Source: Cupriavidus neocaledonicus (GTDB taxonomy: Bacteria > Pseudomonadota > Gammaproteobacteria > Burkholderiales > Burkholderiaceae). Taken from it: 64,000 nucleotides of DNA. The notes under the pieces are model-generated. The model did no database searches and had not been told where the DNA came from. It worked only from the letters and a program-made list of their open reading frames with translations. The stretch lies in NCBI RefSeq assembly GCF_000372525.1, contig NZ_AQUR01000104.1, positions 260,263 through 324,262 of the forward strand, read 5' to 3'. Numbering within the stretch: position 1 is the stretch's first letter; the number at the start of each line of letters is the position of its first letter. Shown here in pieces: positions 42,645 through 51,445 of this stretch. Made by a program: the position numbers and the translations under genes.

Positions 42645-43778
42645 TCAGCCTCCCGCCGCCGGCGTTGCCGTTGTGGCGCCGCCAGGCACCTCGGCGGCGA
42701 GCCCGCCGGGCCGGCGCGGCGCATGGATGCGGCGCCCGTCCGCGTCGAACAGGTAGAGCTGTTCGGGCAGCAGGTGCAGCGTCACCGGCGCGCCCAGCTG
42801 CAGGTCGAGCACACCCGCGAACTGCGCCACCAGGCTGCCCACCGCGGTATCGGCGTGGACGAAGGTGTCCGACCCCGACAACTCCGCCAGCGCCACGCGG
42901 CCCGGCACGGCGACCGCGCCGGCCTCGCCCGCCAGGCGCAACGCGGAGGCGCGCACGCCCAGTGTCACCGGCCCGTCGTGCGCCGCCACGCCGGGCACGG
43001 GCACCTCGATCCCTCCCGGCAAAGCCACCTTGCCGCCCGCCAGCCTGCCCTCGACCAGGTTCATCGGCGGATCGTTGAAGGCGCGCGCAACGCGCAGCGA
43101 ATCGGGATAGTGGAAGACCTGCGGCGTCGGGCCGTACTGCAGCAGCTCGCCGGCATCGAGCACCGCCGTGTGCCCGCCCAGCAGCAGGGCCTCGCCGGGC
43201 TCGGTGGTGGCGTAGATCACGGTGGCGTCGCCGTGCGCGAACAGCTGGGTCAGCTCGTCGCGCAGCTCCTCGCGCAGCTTGTAGTCCAGGTTGACCAGCG
43301 GCTCGTCCAGCAGCATCAGCGGGGCCTCCTTGGCCAGCGCGCGGGCCAGCGCCACGCGCTGCTGCTGGCCGCCGGAAAGCTCGGCCGGATAGCGCTCCAG
43401 CAGATGGTCGATATGCAGCCGCGCCGCCAGCTCGCGCACGCGCGCGGCGATCTCGCCGGCCGCCGCCTTGCGCCGCAGCCGCAGCGGCGAAGCGATGTTG
43501 TCGAAGACCCTGAGCGACGGGTAGTTGATGAACTGCTGGTAGACCATCGACACATTGCGCTCGCGCACCGGCATGCCGGTGACGTCGCCGCCGTCGACCA
43601 GCACGCGCCCGGCGCTGGGCCGGTCCAGCCCTGCCATGACACGCATCAGCGAAGTCTTGCCCGCCTGCGTCGCGCCCAGCAGGATGGTGACCGCGCCGGG
43701 AACCGGGGCCAGCGTCATCGGATAGAGATACGCCTGCGAACCTGCCTGCTGTGCGACGCCTTCCAAACGTAGCTGCAT
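42645..43778 (-). CDS. glpS: glycerol ABC transporter ATP-binding protein GlpS-type
   Basis: A 377-residue ABC ATPase with TOBE domain. The signature LSGGQQQRVALARAL and Walker B MLLDEPLVNLDY are normal. Walker A at residues 35-42 reads GATQAGKT rather than the usual GPSGSGKS, still keeping the GKT core. The H-loop position reads IYATTEPGEALLL, lacking the usual histidine, so this subunit may have one degenerate catalytic site. It is the first gene of the importer operon, behind an operator region shared with glpR, and has a GGAG ribosome site. Confidence 0.88.
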   Translation of the reverse strand: MQLRLEGVAQQAGSQAYLYPMTLAPVPGAVTILLGATQAGKTSLMRVMAGLDRPSAGRVLVDGGDVTGMPVRERNVSMVYQQFINYPSLRVFDNIASPLRLRRKAAAGEIAARVRELAARLHIDHLLERYPAELSGGQQQRVALARALAKEAPLMLLDEPLVNLDYKLREELRDELTQLFAHGDATVIYATTEPGEALLLGGHTAVLDAGELLQYGPTPQVFHYPDSLRVARAFNDPPMNLVEGRLAGGKVALPGGIEVPVPGVAAHDGPVTLGVRASALRLAGEAGAVAVPGRVALAELSGSDTFVHADTAVGSLVAQFAGVLDLQLGAPVTLHLLPEQLYLFDADGRRIHAPRRPGGLAAEVPGGATTATPAAGG

Positions 43779-43854
43779 CCGGTCTCCATGTTCGATATGC
43801 TGCCGGCATCACTGCTTGCATTCGATGCAGGCGCACCAATCTTGGCTTCACGCT

Positions 43855-43909
43855 CGTTTTAGCAACAAAACGAACAGAAAACAATAGTGCACCGCATCAT
43901 TTTGTTTTC
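43855..43909. promoter_or_regulatory. shared glpR/glpS regulatory region with inverted repeats
   Basis: Two inverted repeats lie between the divergent genes: CGTTTT-AGCAAC-AAAACG (43855-43872), and GAAAACAA (43877-43884) with TTGTTTTC (43902-43909). Read leftward, a glpS promoter TTGTTT (43879-43884), 17 bases, TAAAAC (43856-43861) lies inside them. The repeated TTTTCGTTTC-like words suit a DeoR/GlpR operator. Confidence 0.65.
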
Positions 43910-43929
43910 GTTTCTGTTTGAACTAGAAT
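43902..43929 (+). promoter_or_regulatory. glpR promoter, probably giving a leaderless message
   Basis: TTGTTT (43902-43907), 16 bases and TAGAAT (43924-43929). The -10 element ends 6 bases before the ATG at 43936, so the transcript would begin at or within a base or two of the start codon. No ribosome site precedes the ATG. Confidence 0.6.
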
Positions 43930-43935
43930 CCCCGC

Positions 43936-44706
43936 ATGACCCTCAATCCCCGCCAGACGGCCCTGCTCGAAGAAGTCCGCACCCAGGGCTTTGCCTCCAT
44001 CGACGAACTTGCGCGCAAGTTCGGCGTCACGCTCCAGACGGTGCGCCGCGATGTCAACATGCTGGCCGAGAACGGCATGCTGGCGCGCTTCCACGGCGGG
44101 GTGAGGGTGGAGGACTCCACCACCGAGAACATCGCCTACCGGCAACGGCAGGTGCTCAATGCCGAAGGCAAGGCGCGCATTGCGCGCGCGGTGGCGGCGG
44201 CGGTGCCCGAGGGCTGCTCGCTGATCCTGAACATCGGCACCACGGTGGAAGAGATCGCGCGCGGGCTGGTGCACCATCGCGGCCTGCGCGTGATCACCAA
44301 CAACCTGAACGTGGCCAATATCCTGGCCGACAACCCCGATTGCGAAGTCATCGTCGCCGGCGGCGTGCTGCGTTCGCGCGACCGCGGCATCGTCGGCGAA
44401 GCCACGGTGGAGTTCATCCGCCAGTTCAAGGTCGATATCGGGCTGATCGGCATCTCGGGCATCGAGGCCGACGGCACGCTGCGCGACTATGACTTCCGCG
44501 AGGTCAAGGTGGCGCGGACCATCATCGAGCATTCACGCGAGGTCTGGCTGGCGGCGGACGCCAGCAAGTTCAACCGCCAGGCCATGGTCGAGCTGGCGCA
44601 TGTGTCGGAGGTGGACCGGCTGTTTACCGACGCGCCGCTGGCGGCGCCGTTCGACCAAATCCTGGCCGACAGTGGGGTGCAGTGTGTGGTGGCAGAGCGC
44701 GAGTGA
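43936..44706 (+). CDS. glpR: DeoR-family regulator of glycerol metabolism GlpR-type
   Basis: A 256-residue DeoR-family repressor. The winged helix-turn-helix occupies the first 60 residues (FASIDELARKFGVTLQTVRR) and the sugar-phosphate-sensing DeoRC domain fills the rest, with NIGTTVEEIARGL and the GISGIEADGTLRDYDFREV motif. In GlpR proteins the ligand is glycerol-3-phosphate. It is divergent from the glycerol importer operon across 157 bases packed with inverted repeats, so it most likely controls that operon and itself. It converges on purU. Confidence 0.9.
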   Translation: MTLNPRQTALLEEVRTQGFASIDELARKFGVTLQTVRRDVNMLAENGMLARFHGGVRVEDSTTENIAYRQRQVLNAEGKARIARAVAAAVPEGCSLILNIGTTVEEIARGLVHHRGLRVITNNLNVANILADNPDCEVIVAGGVLRSRDRGIVGEATVEFIRQFKVDIGLIGISGIEADGTLRDYDFREVKVARTIIEHSREVWLAADASKFNRQAMVELAHVSEVDRLFTDAPLAAPFDQILADSGVQCVVAERE

Positions 44707-44761
44707 TTGCGCCCGGATTCGATCCCGGGCCGCCCCGCTGGCGCGGGCCGAGCGGGCGATG

Positions 44762-44789
44762 AGGCCTGCCTCGCCGATGCGGCAGGCCT
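44762..44789. repeat. stem-loop between converging glpR and purU
   Basis: Perfect 9-base arms AGGCCTGCC / GGCAGGCCT with a 10-base loop. No T-run on either side. It may limit read-through between the converging genes. Confidence 0.45.
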
Positions 44790-44851
44790 GCTCCCTCGGC
44801 CGCCCCCGCGCCCGCGAGCGGACGTGGGGAGCAAACCGCAGCGAAGAAGGA

Positions 44852-45718
44852 TTACTTGAACACCACGGTCTTGTGGCCGTTCAGCAGGATGCGGTGTTCG
44901 GCATGCCACTTGACCGCGCGCGCCAGCGCCACGCACTCGACGTCGCGGCCGACGGCGGTGAGCTGGTCGGGGTCCATGCTGTGGTCCACGCGCTCGATCT
45001 CCTGCTCGATGATCGGGCCTTCGTCCAGGTCGGCGGTGACGTAGTGCGCGGTGGCGCCGATCAGCTTCACGCCGCGGTCGTGCGCCTGGTAGTACGGCTT
45101 GGCGCCCTTGAAGCTGGGCAGGAACGAATGGTGGATATTGATCGCGCGGCCGGCCAGCTTGCGGCACAGGTCGTCAGACAGCACCTGCATGTAGCGCGCC
45201 AGCACCACCAGGTCGATCTTCTGCTCCTGCACCACGTCGAACACGCGCGCTTCCTGCGCGGCCTTCTGCTCCGCCGAGGCGTTCATCAGCGGCAAATGGA
45301 AGAACGGCACGTCGTACGACGCCGCCAGCTGGTAGAAGTCGCGGTGGTTCGACACGATGGCCGCGATCTCCACCGGCAGCCCGCCCACCTTGGCCCGGAA
45401 CAGCAGGTCGTTCAGGCAATGGCCGATCTTCGACACCATGATCATCACGCGCGGCTTCACCGCGGCATCGTTCAGCTCCCACTGCATGCCGAACTGGTCC
45501 CCCACCGGTGCGAACGCGGCCTTCAGCGTGGCCAGGTCGGGACCACCGGCGGCCGGGGTGAAATGCACACGCATGAAGAAGCGGCCGGCGAACTCGTCCC
45601 CGTACTGGTCGGAATCGACGATATTGCAGCCGTGCTGGAACAGCAGGCCCGAGACAGCGTGGACGATGCCCGGCTGGTCAGGGCACGAGAGGGTCAGGAT
45701 GAATCCGGTGTTGCTCAT
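44852..45718 (-). CDS. purU: formyltetrahydrofolate deformylase PurU
   Basis: PurU hydrolyses 10-formyltetrahydrofolate to formate and tetrahydrofolate, balancing one-carbon pools. The 288-residue protein has an N-terminal ACT domain (FILTLSCPDQPGIVHAVSGL) and a C-terminal formyltransferase domain. The catalytic residues lie in INIHHSFLPSFKGA and GATAHYVTADLDEGPIIEQ. Length matches E. coli PurU (280). It sits inside the glycerol locus but points the opposite way to glpR and glpK, with the Nudix gene upstream on its own strand; no functional link to glycerol is evident. Confidence 0.95.
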   Translation of the reverse strand: MSNTGFILTLSCPDQPGIVHAVSGLLFQHGCNIVDSDQYGDEFAGRFFMRVHFTPAAGGPDLATLKAAFAPVGDQFGMQWELNDAAVKPRVMIMVSKIGHCLNDLLFRAKVGGLPVEIAAIVSNHRDFYQLAASYDVPFFHLPLMNASAEQKAAQEARVFDVVQEQKIDLVVLARYMQVLSDDLCRKLAGRAINIHHSFLPSFKGAKPYYQAHDRGVKLIGATAHYVTADLDEGPIIEQEIERVDHSMDPDQLTAVGRDVECVALARAVKWHAEHRILLNGHKTVVFK

Positions 45719-45838
45719 GGTGTGTGGTTCTGTCTGGGTGGCGCGGCGCGGGGCCGGGGAAGCCAGGGGGGCTCGGTCAGTGCAATGGTCAATACCGCGG
45801 GCAATGCCCGGGCCGGTGGCGCCGGATCACGCGGCGGC

Positions 45839-46786
45839 TCAGTCGTGATGGCCGGCATCGAGCCAGCCACGCCGTCCAAGGGCATCCAGCGTCACCAGTG
45901 TCGCATCGACCGTCATGGCGCCGGCCGACATGATAGCAAGCAATGGCGCCACTTCGACGCGCCGGTGCTCGCTGACCTCGCCGTCCTGGTTGCGCGGCAT
46001 GAAGTCCGGCGGCAGCAGCAGGTCGTAGACGTAGAGCTGCTCCCACTGCACGCCTTCGGGCAGGTCGCGCAACACCTCGATCATGCCGTGGGCCTGCACG
46101 CCCTGCGCCAGTTCGGGCGGGATGCCGGACTCTTCCTCGCACTCGCGCACCAGCGTCGCCAGCGGGTCGCTGCCGTGGGGCATGCCGCCGGCCACCAGGT
46201 TGTCCCACATGCCGGGGTCGACGGACTTGGCCGGGCTGCGGCGCGAAATCCACAGGGCCGGGGGGGCGCCCGCAGCGCCGTCGACGATGCCGTTCATGTG
46301 CGAGGCAAAGGTCAGCAGCCCCAGGAAGCGCGCCGCGGCGCGCTCCACCACCGCGACCGCGGGCGCGTCCAGCGCGGCGGTGACGGCGAACAGTTCGTCG
46401 CGCCAGCCGCGCACATGGCCGGCGTCGGCCAGCTGGCGGGCCAGCGCCTGCAGCGCGTCGCTGCGCGCATCGAAATCGTCGCAGCCGGGCAGCAAGGCCA
46501 CCGCCACGGAGCCGTCGGCGAGCGGCTGCTCCGGGCCCAGCACGGCGCCGATGCCGCGCAAAACGCCGGCATGCGTGCGCGGCAGCCAGCCGACCTGCCG
46601 GCCTTCCGCCATCAGGCGCAGCCTGGCGGCGGCATCAAAACCGCTGCGCGCCGCCAGCGAGGCGGCGATCCCAGCCGTGAGATCGGCCACGGAGCCGGCC
46701 GCGGATGCGGCCACGGATCCGCCCAGGAAGGCGGCAGCGGAACCTGCGTCCGCATCGGCTGCCGTAAGGAAAGACATTTCAGCCAT
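45839..46786 (-). CDS. Nudix hydrolase with DUF4743 N-terminal domain
   Basis: A protein of about 315 residues. The Nudix box is intact as GGMPHGSDPLATLVRECEEE then SGI, so pyrophosphohydrolase activity on a nucleoside-diphosphate-linked compound is expected. The N-terminal 130 or so residues match the DUF4743 arrangement found with Nudix domains in plant and bacterial proteins related to thiamine pyrophosphokinase-linked Nudix enzymes. The substrate is unknown. Three ATGs are near the start (46801, 46786, 46777); 46786 is chosen because GGA lies a few bases before it. The first 40 residues are Ala/Ser-rich. It is divergent from glpK across a 56-base gap. Confidence 0.82.
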   Translation of the reverse strand: MAEMSFLTAADADAGSAAAFLGGSVAASAAGSVADLTAGIAASLAARSGFDAAARLRLMAEGRQVGWLPRTHAGVLRGIGAVLGPEQPLADGSVAVALLPGCDDFDARSDALQALARQLADAGHVRGWRDELFAVTAALDAPAVAVVERAAARFLGLLTFASHMNGIVDGAAGAPPALWISRRSPAKSVDPGMWDNLVAGGMPHGSDPLATLVRECEEESGIPPELAQGVQAHGMIEVLRDLPEGVQWEQLYVYDLLLPPDFMPRNQDGEVSEHRRVEVAPLLAIMSAGAMTVDATLVTLDALGRRGWLDAGHHD

Positions 46787-46842
46787 CAGGATTCCATGCA
46801 CCGGCCCCGCCGGCGCGCCTTGTCATTGTCAGGATCGAACGC

Positions 46843-48414
46843 ATGAACCAGCCCGCCGCGCAGGCGCAGCGCCCTGCCCCGTCCCAGCTTCCCGCCGAGC
46901 CGCAATATGTGCTGGCGCTCGACCAGGGCACCAGCAGCTCGCGCGCCATCCTGTTCGACCATGCCGGCAACGTGGTGCGCCTGGCGCAGCGCGAATTCCG
47001 CCAATATTACCCACATCCCGGCCACGTCGAGCACGACCCTTACGAGATCTGGCAATCGCAGCTTGCAGTGGCGCACACGGTGCTGGCCGACGCCGGCATC
47101 GGCGCCTCGCAGGTGCGCGCCATCGGCATCACCAACCAGCGCGAGACTACCGTGCTGTGGGACCGCAAGACCGGCGAGCCGGTCGGCCGCGCGCTGGTCT
47201 GGCAGGACCGCCGCACCGCGCCGATGTGCGAGGCGCTGCAAGCGGCCGGCCACGGCGAGCTGTTCCGCGAGAAGACCGGCCTGGTCATCGACGCCTATTT
47301 TTCCGGCACCAAGCTGCGCTGGATGCTCGACAACATCGAAGGCGCGCGGGAACGCGCGCAGCGCGGCGAACTGGCCTTCGGCACCGTCGACAGCTGGCTG
47401 ATCTGGCAGCTGACCGACGGCGCGCGCCATGTCACCGACGTCTCCAATGCCTCGCGCACGATGCTGTTCAACATTCACAGCTTCGAGTGGGACGACGCGC
47501 TGCTGGCGCTGCTCGACATCCCGCACGCGCTGCTGCCCGAGGTGGTGCCCTCGAGCGGCGAGGTCGCGCGCACTTCGGCGCGACTGTTCGGCATGCCGAT
47601 CCCGATTGCCGGCATCGCCGGCGACCAGCAGGCCGCCACCTTCGGCCAGGCCTGCCTGGTGCCGGGCATGGCCAAGAACACCTATGGCACCGGCTGCTTC
47701 CTGCTGATGAATACCGGCGCGCAGCCGGTCACGTCGCGCAACCGCCTGCTGACCACCATCGGCTGGCAGTACCGCGGCCAGACCCAGTATTGCCTCGAGG
47801 GCGGCGTGTTCATGGGTGGCGCCACCATCCAGTGGCTGCGCGACGGCCTGAAGATCATCCAGAGCGCGCCCGAGGCCGAGGCGCTGGCGCGCCAGTGCGA
47901 CGACAGCGGCGGCGTGGTGCTGGTGCCAGCCTTTGCCGGGCTGGGCGCACCGCACTGGGACGCCTTTGCGCGCGGCACGCTGGTCGGCATGACGCGCGGC
48001 ACCGGCCGCCCGCAGATTGCGCGCGCGGCGCTGGAATCGATCGCGCTGCAAAGCGTGGACGTGCTCGAGGCCATGCAGAAGGACGCCGGCATCGCGCTGG
48101 CCGAGCTGCGCGTTGACGGCGGCGCCTCTCGCAGCGACCTGCTGATGCAGATGCAGGCCGACCTGCTCGGCACCCCGGTGGTACGGCCGCGCGTGACCGA
48201 GACCACCGCGCTCGGCGCAGCCTACCTGGCGGGCCTGGCCACCGGCTACTGGAGCGACCCGGTGCAGATCGCGCAGCAATGGCAGGTGGAGCGGCGCTTC
48301 GAGCCCAAGCTGTCGGCCGACGAGCGCGGCCACCGGCTCGCACGCTGGCACCGGGCGGTCGAGCGCGCACGCGACTGGGCGCGCGAGGACGACGCCGGCG
48401 GCGGCCACGGCTGA
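46843..48414 (+). CDS. glpK: glycerol kinase GlpK
   Basis: GlpK phosphorylates glycerol to glycerol-3-phosphate, trapping it in the cell. The 523-residue FGGY-family kinase has the N-terminal phosphate-binding DQGTSSSRAILFD, the substrate loop QDRRTAPMCEAL, GIAGDQQAATFGQ and the C-terminal DGGASRSDLLMQMQAD. There are about 20 extra residues at the N-terminus before the domain, rich in Gln, Ala and Pro, and a short charged tail. It is followed by glpD 77 bases downstream, forming a kinase-dehydrogenase pair that works on glycerol brought in by the ABC importer 3 kb away. I see no copy of the glpR/glpS inverted repeats before it. Confidence 0.96.
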   Translation: MNQPAAQAQRPAPSQLPAEPQYVLALDQGTSSSRAILFDHAGNVVRLAQREFRQYYPHPGHVEHDPYEIWQSQLAVAHTVLADAGIGASQVRAIGITNQRETTVLWDRKTGEPVGRALVWQDRRTAPMCEALQAAGHGELFREKTGLVIDAYFSGTKLRWMLDNIEGARERAQRGELAFGTVDSWLIWQLTDGARHVTDVSNASRTMLFNIHSFEWDDALLALLDIPHALLPEVVPSSGEVARTSARLFGMPIPIAGIAGDQQAATFGQACLVPGMAKNTYGTGCFLLMNTGAQPVTSRNRLLTTIGWQYRGQTQYCLEGGVFMGGATIQWLRDGLKIIQSAPEAEALARQCDDSGGVVLVPAFAGLGAPHWDAFARGTLVGMTRGTGRPQIARAALESIALQSVDVLEAMQKDAGIALAELRVDGGASRSDLLMQMQADLLGTPVVRPRVTETTALGAAYLAGLATGYWSDPVQIAQQWQVERRFEPKLSADERGHRLARWHRAVERARDWAREDDAGGGHG

Positions 48415-48491
48415 CCGTCGATCAAACCCGCCCCGCGCCACGCCCCGGACAACCTGAACATCTAAGCCAGCACCCACCACACCACAGCGTC

Positions 48492-50096
48492 ATGCACAGC
48501 CTTCCCACCCCGATCCAGCCGCCCGGCCGCGCCGCCCTGCTCGCTACCCTGGAGCGCGAGCCGCGCTGGGACGTGATCGTCATCGGCGGCGGCGCCACCG
48601 GCCTGGGCACCGCGGTCGATGCCGCCTCGCGCGGCTACCGTACGCTGCTGGTCGAAGCCGCGGACTTTGCCAAGGGCACTTCGAGCAAGGCCACCAAGCT
48701 GGTGCATGGCGGCGTGCGCTACCTGGCGCAGGGCAATATCAGCCTGGTGCGCGAGGCGCTGCACGAGCGCGGCCTGCTGGCGCGCAACGCGCCGCACCTG
48801 GTGTGGCCGCTGGGCTTCGTGGTGCCGGCCTACCAGATGTTCGACCAGCCCTTCTACGGCATCGGCCTCAAGCTCTATGACATGCTGGCCGGCAGCCTCA
48901 ACCTGTCCGGCAGCCGCTGGCTGAACCACCGCGAGGTGCTGGCGGCCGCGCCCAACCTGGCCGAACACGTCGGCGGGCGCCCGCTGCGCGGCGGCAACCT
49001 GTACTTCGACGGCCAGTTCGACGATGCGCGGCTGGCGGTGGCGTTGATGCGAACGCTGTTCGACGTCGGCGGCACGGCGCTCAACTACATGCGCGCGACC
49101 GGGCTGAGCCAGCAAGGCGGGGTGATCAGCGGCGTGACGGTGCAGGACGTGCTCGGCGGCGCCACCTTCCGGCTGCGCGCCGACTGCGTGATCAATGCCA
49201 CCGGCGTGTGGGTCGATGCCATCCGCCAGATGGAAGACGGGCATGCGCGCACCATGGTCGCGCCCAGCCAGGGCGTGCACCTGACGCTGCCGCGCAGCTT
49301 CCTGCCGGGCGAGCGCGCCATCCTGATCCCCAAGACCGACGACGGGCGGGTGCTGTTCGTGGTGCCGTGGAACGGTCACACCATCGTCGGCACCACCGAC
49401 ACGCCGCGCCGCGACCTGCCGCTGGAGCCCGACGCGGGCGCCGACGATGTCGATTTCATCCTGGAAACGGCGTCGCGCTACCTGGCCAAGGACCCCACCC
49501 GCGCCGACGTCACCAGCGTCTGGGCCGGCCTGCGGCCGCTGGTGCGGGCCACCGGCGAAGCCTCCACCGCGTCGCTGTCGCGCGAGCATACGATCCTGGT
49601 GTCCAGGGCCGGGCTGATCACCGTCACCGGCGGCAAATGGACCACCTACCGCAAGATGGCCGAAGACGTGATCGAGACCGCGATCCAGCGCCAGATGGTG
49701 CGCTCGGCGCCGTGCGTGACCGCGGAGCTGCCGCTGCATGGCGCGGCCGGGTTGCCGGCCGATCTGCCGCCGCCGGATTCGGGTGCGCCGGACCGTTACT
49801 ACGGCAACGAACTGGGCCTGCTGCGCGCGCTGCCGGGACATGAGCGGGTGCTCGCCGCCGCGTCGGGCCTGACCGAGGCCCATGTGCGCTTTGCCGCCCG
49901 GCATGAACTGGCGCGCCGGGTCGAGGACGTGCTGGCGCGGCGCAACCGCGCGCTGTTCCTGGACGCCCGCGCCGCCGTCGAGGCGGCACCGGCGGTGGCG
50001 GCGATCCTGGCCGAGGAACTCGGTGAGGATGAAGCCTGGCAAGCCCGCGAGGTGGAGAGCTTCCGCACGCTCGCCGCCGGCTACATGCTGGGCTGA
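48492..50096 (+). CDS. glpD: aerobic glycerol-3-phosphate dehydrogenase GlpD
   Basis: GlpD oxidises glycerol-3-phosphate to dihydroxyacetone phosphate at the inner membrane, passing electrons to ubiquinone through FAD. The 534-residue protein has the FAD motif VIVIGGGATGLGTAVDAA, the family block SSKATKLVHGGVRYL, the substrate region TSVWAGLRPLV and GGKWTTYRKMAED. The C-terminal domain (RYYGNELGLL onward) is present. Length is slightly above E. coli GlpD (501). The start MHSLPTPIQP lacks a strong ribosome site. It follows glpK on the same strand and is probably co-transcribed. Confidence 0.96.
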   Translation: MHSLPTPIQPPGRAALLATLEREPRWDVIVIGGGATGLGTAVDAASRGYRTLLVEAADFAKGTSSKATKLVHGGVRYLAQGNISLVREALHERGLLARNAPHLVWPLGFVVPAYQMFDQPFYGIGLKLYDMLAGSLNLSGSRWLNHREVLAAAPNLAEHVGGRPLRGGNLYFDGQFDDARLAVALMRTLFDVGGTALNYMRATGLSQQGGVISGVTVQDVLGGATFRLRADCVINATGVWVDAIRQMEDGHARTMVAPSQGVHLTLPRSFLPGERAILIPKTDDGRVLFVVPWNGHTIVGTTDTPRRDLPLEPDAGADDVDFILETASRYLAKDPTRADVTSVWAGLRPLVRATGEASTASLSREHTILVSRAGLITVTGGKWTTYRKMAEDVIETAIQRQMVRSAPCVTAELPLHGAAGLPADLPPPDSGAPDRYYGNELGLLRALPGHERVLAAASGLTEAHVRFAARHELARRVEDVLARRNRALFLDARAAVEAAPAVAAILAEELGEDEAWQAREVESFRTLAAGYMLG

Positions 50097-50167
50097 TCGC
50101 CCGGCGCGGCCGCGCGGCCTCGATCCGGCGCCATCCATCGAACCCCAACTTCGCACAGACCTACGCC

Positions 50168-50545
50168 ATGCCCCGTCACTTGTTCCCGTCGCGGACCCGC
50201 ACCGTTGCCCTGCTTGCCTTCCTCTGCGCCAGCGCCACGGCCCAGGCGGCCCGCGCGCCGGGCATCGACGGCGTGCGCTTTCCCGAGGTGCGCACCATGC
50301 GCTACCAGTGCGACGGCGGCAAGTCGTTGTCAGTGCGCTATTTCAACAGCCCGGACAACCAGGCCGCGGTGTTCCGCATCGAAGGCAAGCCGATGCTGGC
50401 GGTCAGCACGGTGGCGGCGTCCGGCGCGCGCTATGTCGGCGGGCGCTACGAATGGTGGACCAAGGGCGAGTCAGGCACGCTGCGCGACCTGATGCAGGCG
50501 CAAAGCGCCGCGCCGGTGCTGGCCAACTGCCACGCCCCGCCGTAA
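50168..50545 (+). CDS. secreted MliC-like protein (possible C-type lysozyme inhibitor)
   Basis: A 125-residue protein with a signal peptide of about 27 residues ending ATAQA. The mature part has the MliC/PliC pattern: MRYQCDGGKSLSVRYFN near the N-terminus, VAASGARYVGGRYEWWTKG in the middle and a final cysteine in LANCHAPP that can pair with the first. MliC-type proteins block host or environmental lysozyme in the periplasm. There is no lipobox, so it would be the soluble periplasmic form. The match is by pattern only. It lies 71 bases after glpD on the same strand. Confidence 0.72.
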   Translation: MPRHLFPSRTRTVALLAFLCASATAQAARAPGIDGVRFPEVRTMRYQCDGGKSLSVRYFNSPDNQAAVFRIEGKPMLAVSTVAASGARYVGGRYEWWTKGESGTLRDLMQAQSAAPVLANCHAPP

Positions 50546-50636
50546 CGGGCACGGCAGCGGCAGGGCCGCGCCGCGCCATCTTTTGAAGCCGCGCCGTTCC
50601 GGGCGATAATGCGGGAATTGAATCAGGGAGAACACC

Positions 50637-51017
50637 ATGGACGAGATTGAAGATCTGTCCGATCTGCCGATGCCCCGCTTTATCTGGGGCTTCGCCGTGA
50701 TCGCAGGCAAGGGCGGCGAGGTCATGCACGACGAATTCGAGTACCTGACCCACACCCGCAGCCCGCGCTTCACCTGCCGCGTGGTCGAGCTGGAGGACAT
50801 GCCGGCCGAAAGCGAAGAAGACGCCATCGACGGCCGCATCGTCCACGATGACGACCCCAGTCGCATGTTCTACATCACCGATGCCGGCATGGCGCTGGTC
50901 AATTTCCAGCTGTTCGACAAGATGCCGGACAAGCAGAAGTTCAAGCGCATCTGCGACGAAGCCATCGCCAACTGGATGCTGCGCCGCGAGTTCCTCGACG
51001 ACGAGGAAGAGGACTGA
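50637..51017 (+). CDS. conserved hypothetical acidic protein
   Basis: A 126-residue cytoplasmic protein, strongly acidic, ending in DDEEED. I recognise no named domain. It has no signal peptide and no membrane segment. The good ribosome site (GGGAGAA) and GC-typical codon use support it as real. A hydrophobic core is suggested by RFIWGFAVIAGKGGEVMHDE and RMFYITDAGMALVNFQLFD. It lies 91 bases after the MliC-like gene and converges on the next gene across a GC-rich palindromic gap. Confidence 0.75.
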   Translation: MDEIEDLSDLPMPRFIWGFAVIAGKGGEVMHDEFEYLTHTRSPRFTCRVVELEDMPAESEEDAIDGRIVHDDDPSRMFYITDAGMALVNFQLFDKMPDKQKFKRICDEAIANWMLRREFLDDEEED

Positions 51018-51059
51018 AATACCGCCCGGGCCGGCGGCGGCGCGGCCGCCGCGCGGCGC

Positions 51060-51344
51060 TCAGGCCTGGCCCGGATCCTGCGGCAGCGCGCGCGGCAGGA
51101 CTTCATTGAGCAGCCCGGTCATGCCGCCCGGGTGATCGGCGGCCAGCGCCTGCAGGCGCTTCACCAGCTCGCCATCCAGCTTGCACGCGAACGGCACCAG
51201 GCCCTGCTCCTGGTCCAGCCGGCGCTGCTCGCGCCGGTCCGGGCGCGGCGCGGCGCCGGGAATGCCGCCCCGCCCCGCCGCCGCCTGCTTCAGGCTGTTG
51301 GCGATCTTCAGGCCCTTGTTTTTTTCCAGGTCCGTTTTCTTCAC
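51060..51344 (-). CDS. conserved hypothetical small basic protein
   Basis: A 94-residue protein starting with GTG. The N-terminal half is basic and probably flexible (KKTDLEKNKGLKIANSLKQA, then RPDRREQRRLDQEQG). The C-terminal half forms amphipathic helices (ELVKRLQALAADH, MTGLLNEVLPRAL). The pattern suggests a nucleic-acid or protein-binding adaptor, but I recognise no family with certainty. No signal peptide is present. It stands alone on the minus strand between convergent and unrelated small genes. Confidence 0.68.
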   Translation of the reverse strand: MKKTDLEKNKGLKIANSLKQAAAGRGGIPGAAPRPDRREQRRLDQEQGLVPFACKLDGELVKRLQALAADHPGGMTGLLNEVLPRALPQDPGQA

Positions 51345-51445
51345 GGCAATTTCCGAAAGTCTGTAGAGGGCGGTATTGTACGCACCCGCGGCACCGGCCC
51401 GGCCGGTGCCGCAGTGGCGTTGTCCGCTGCGGGTGTATGCGTCGC

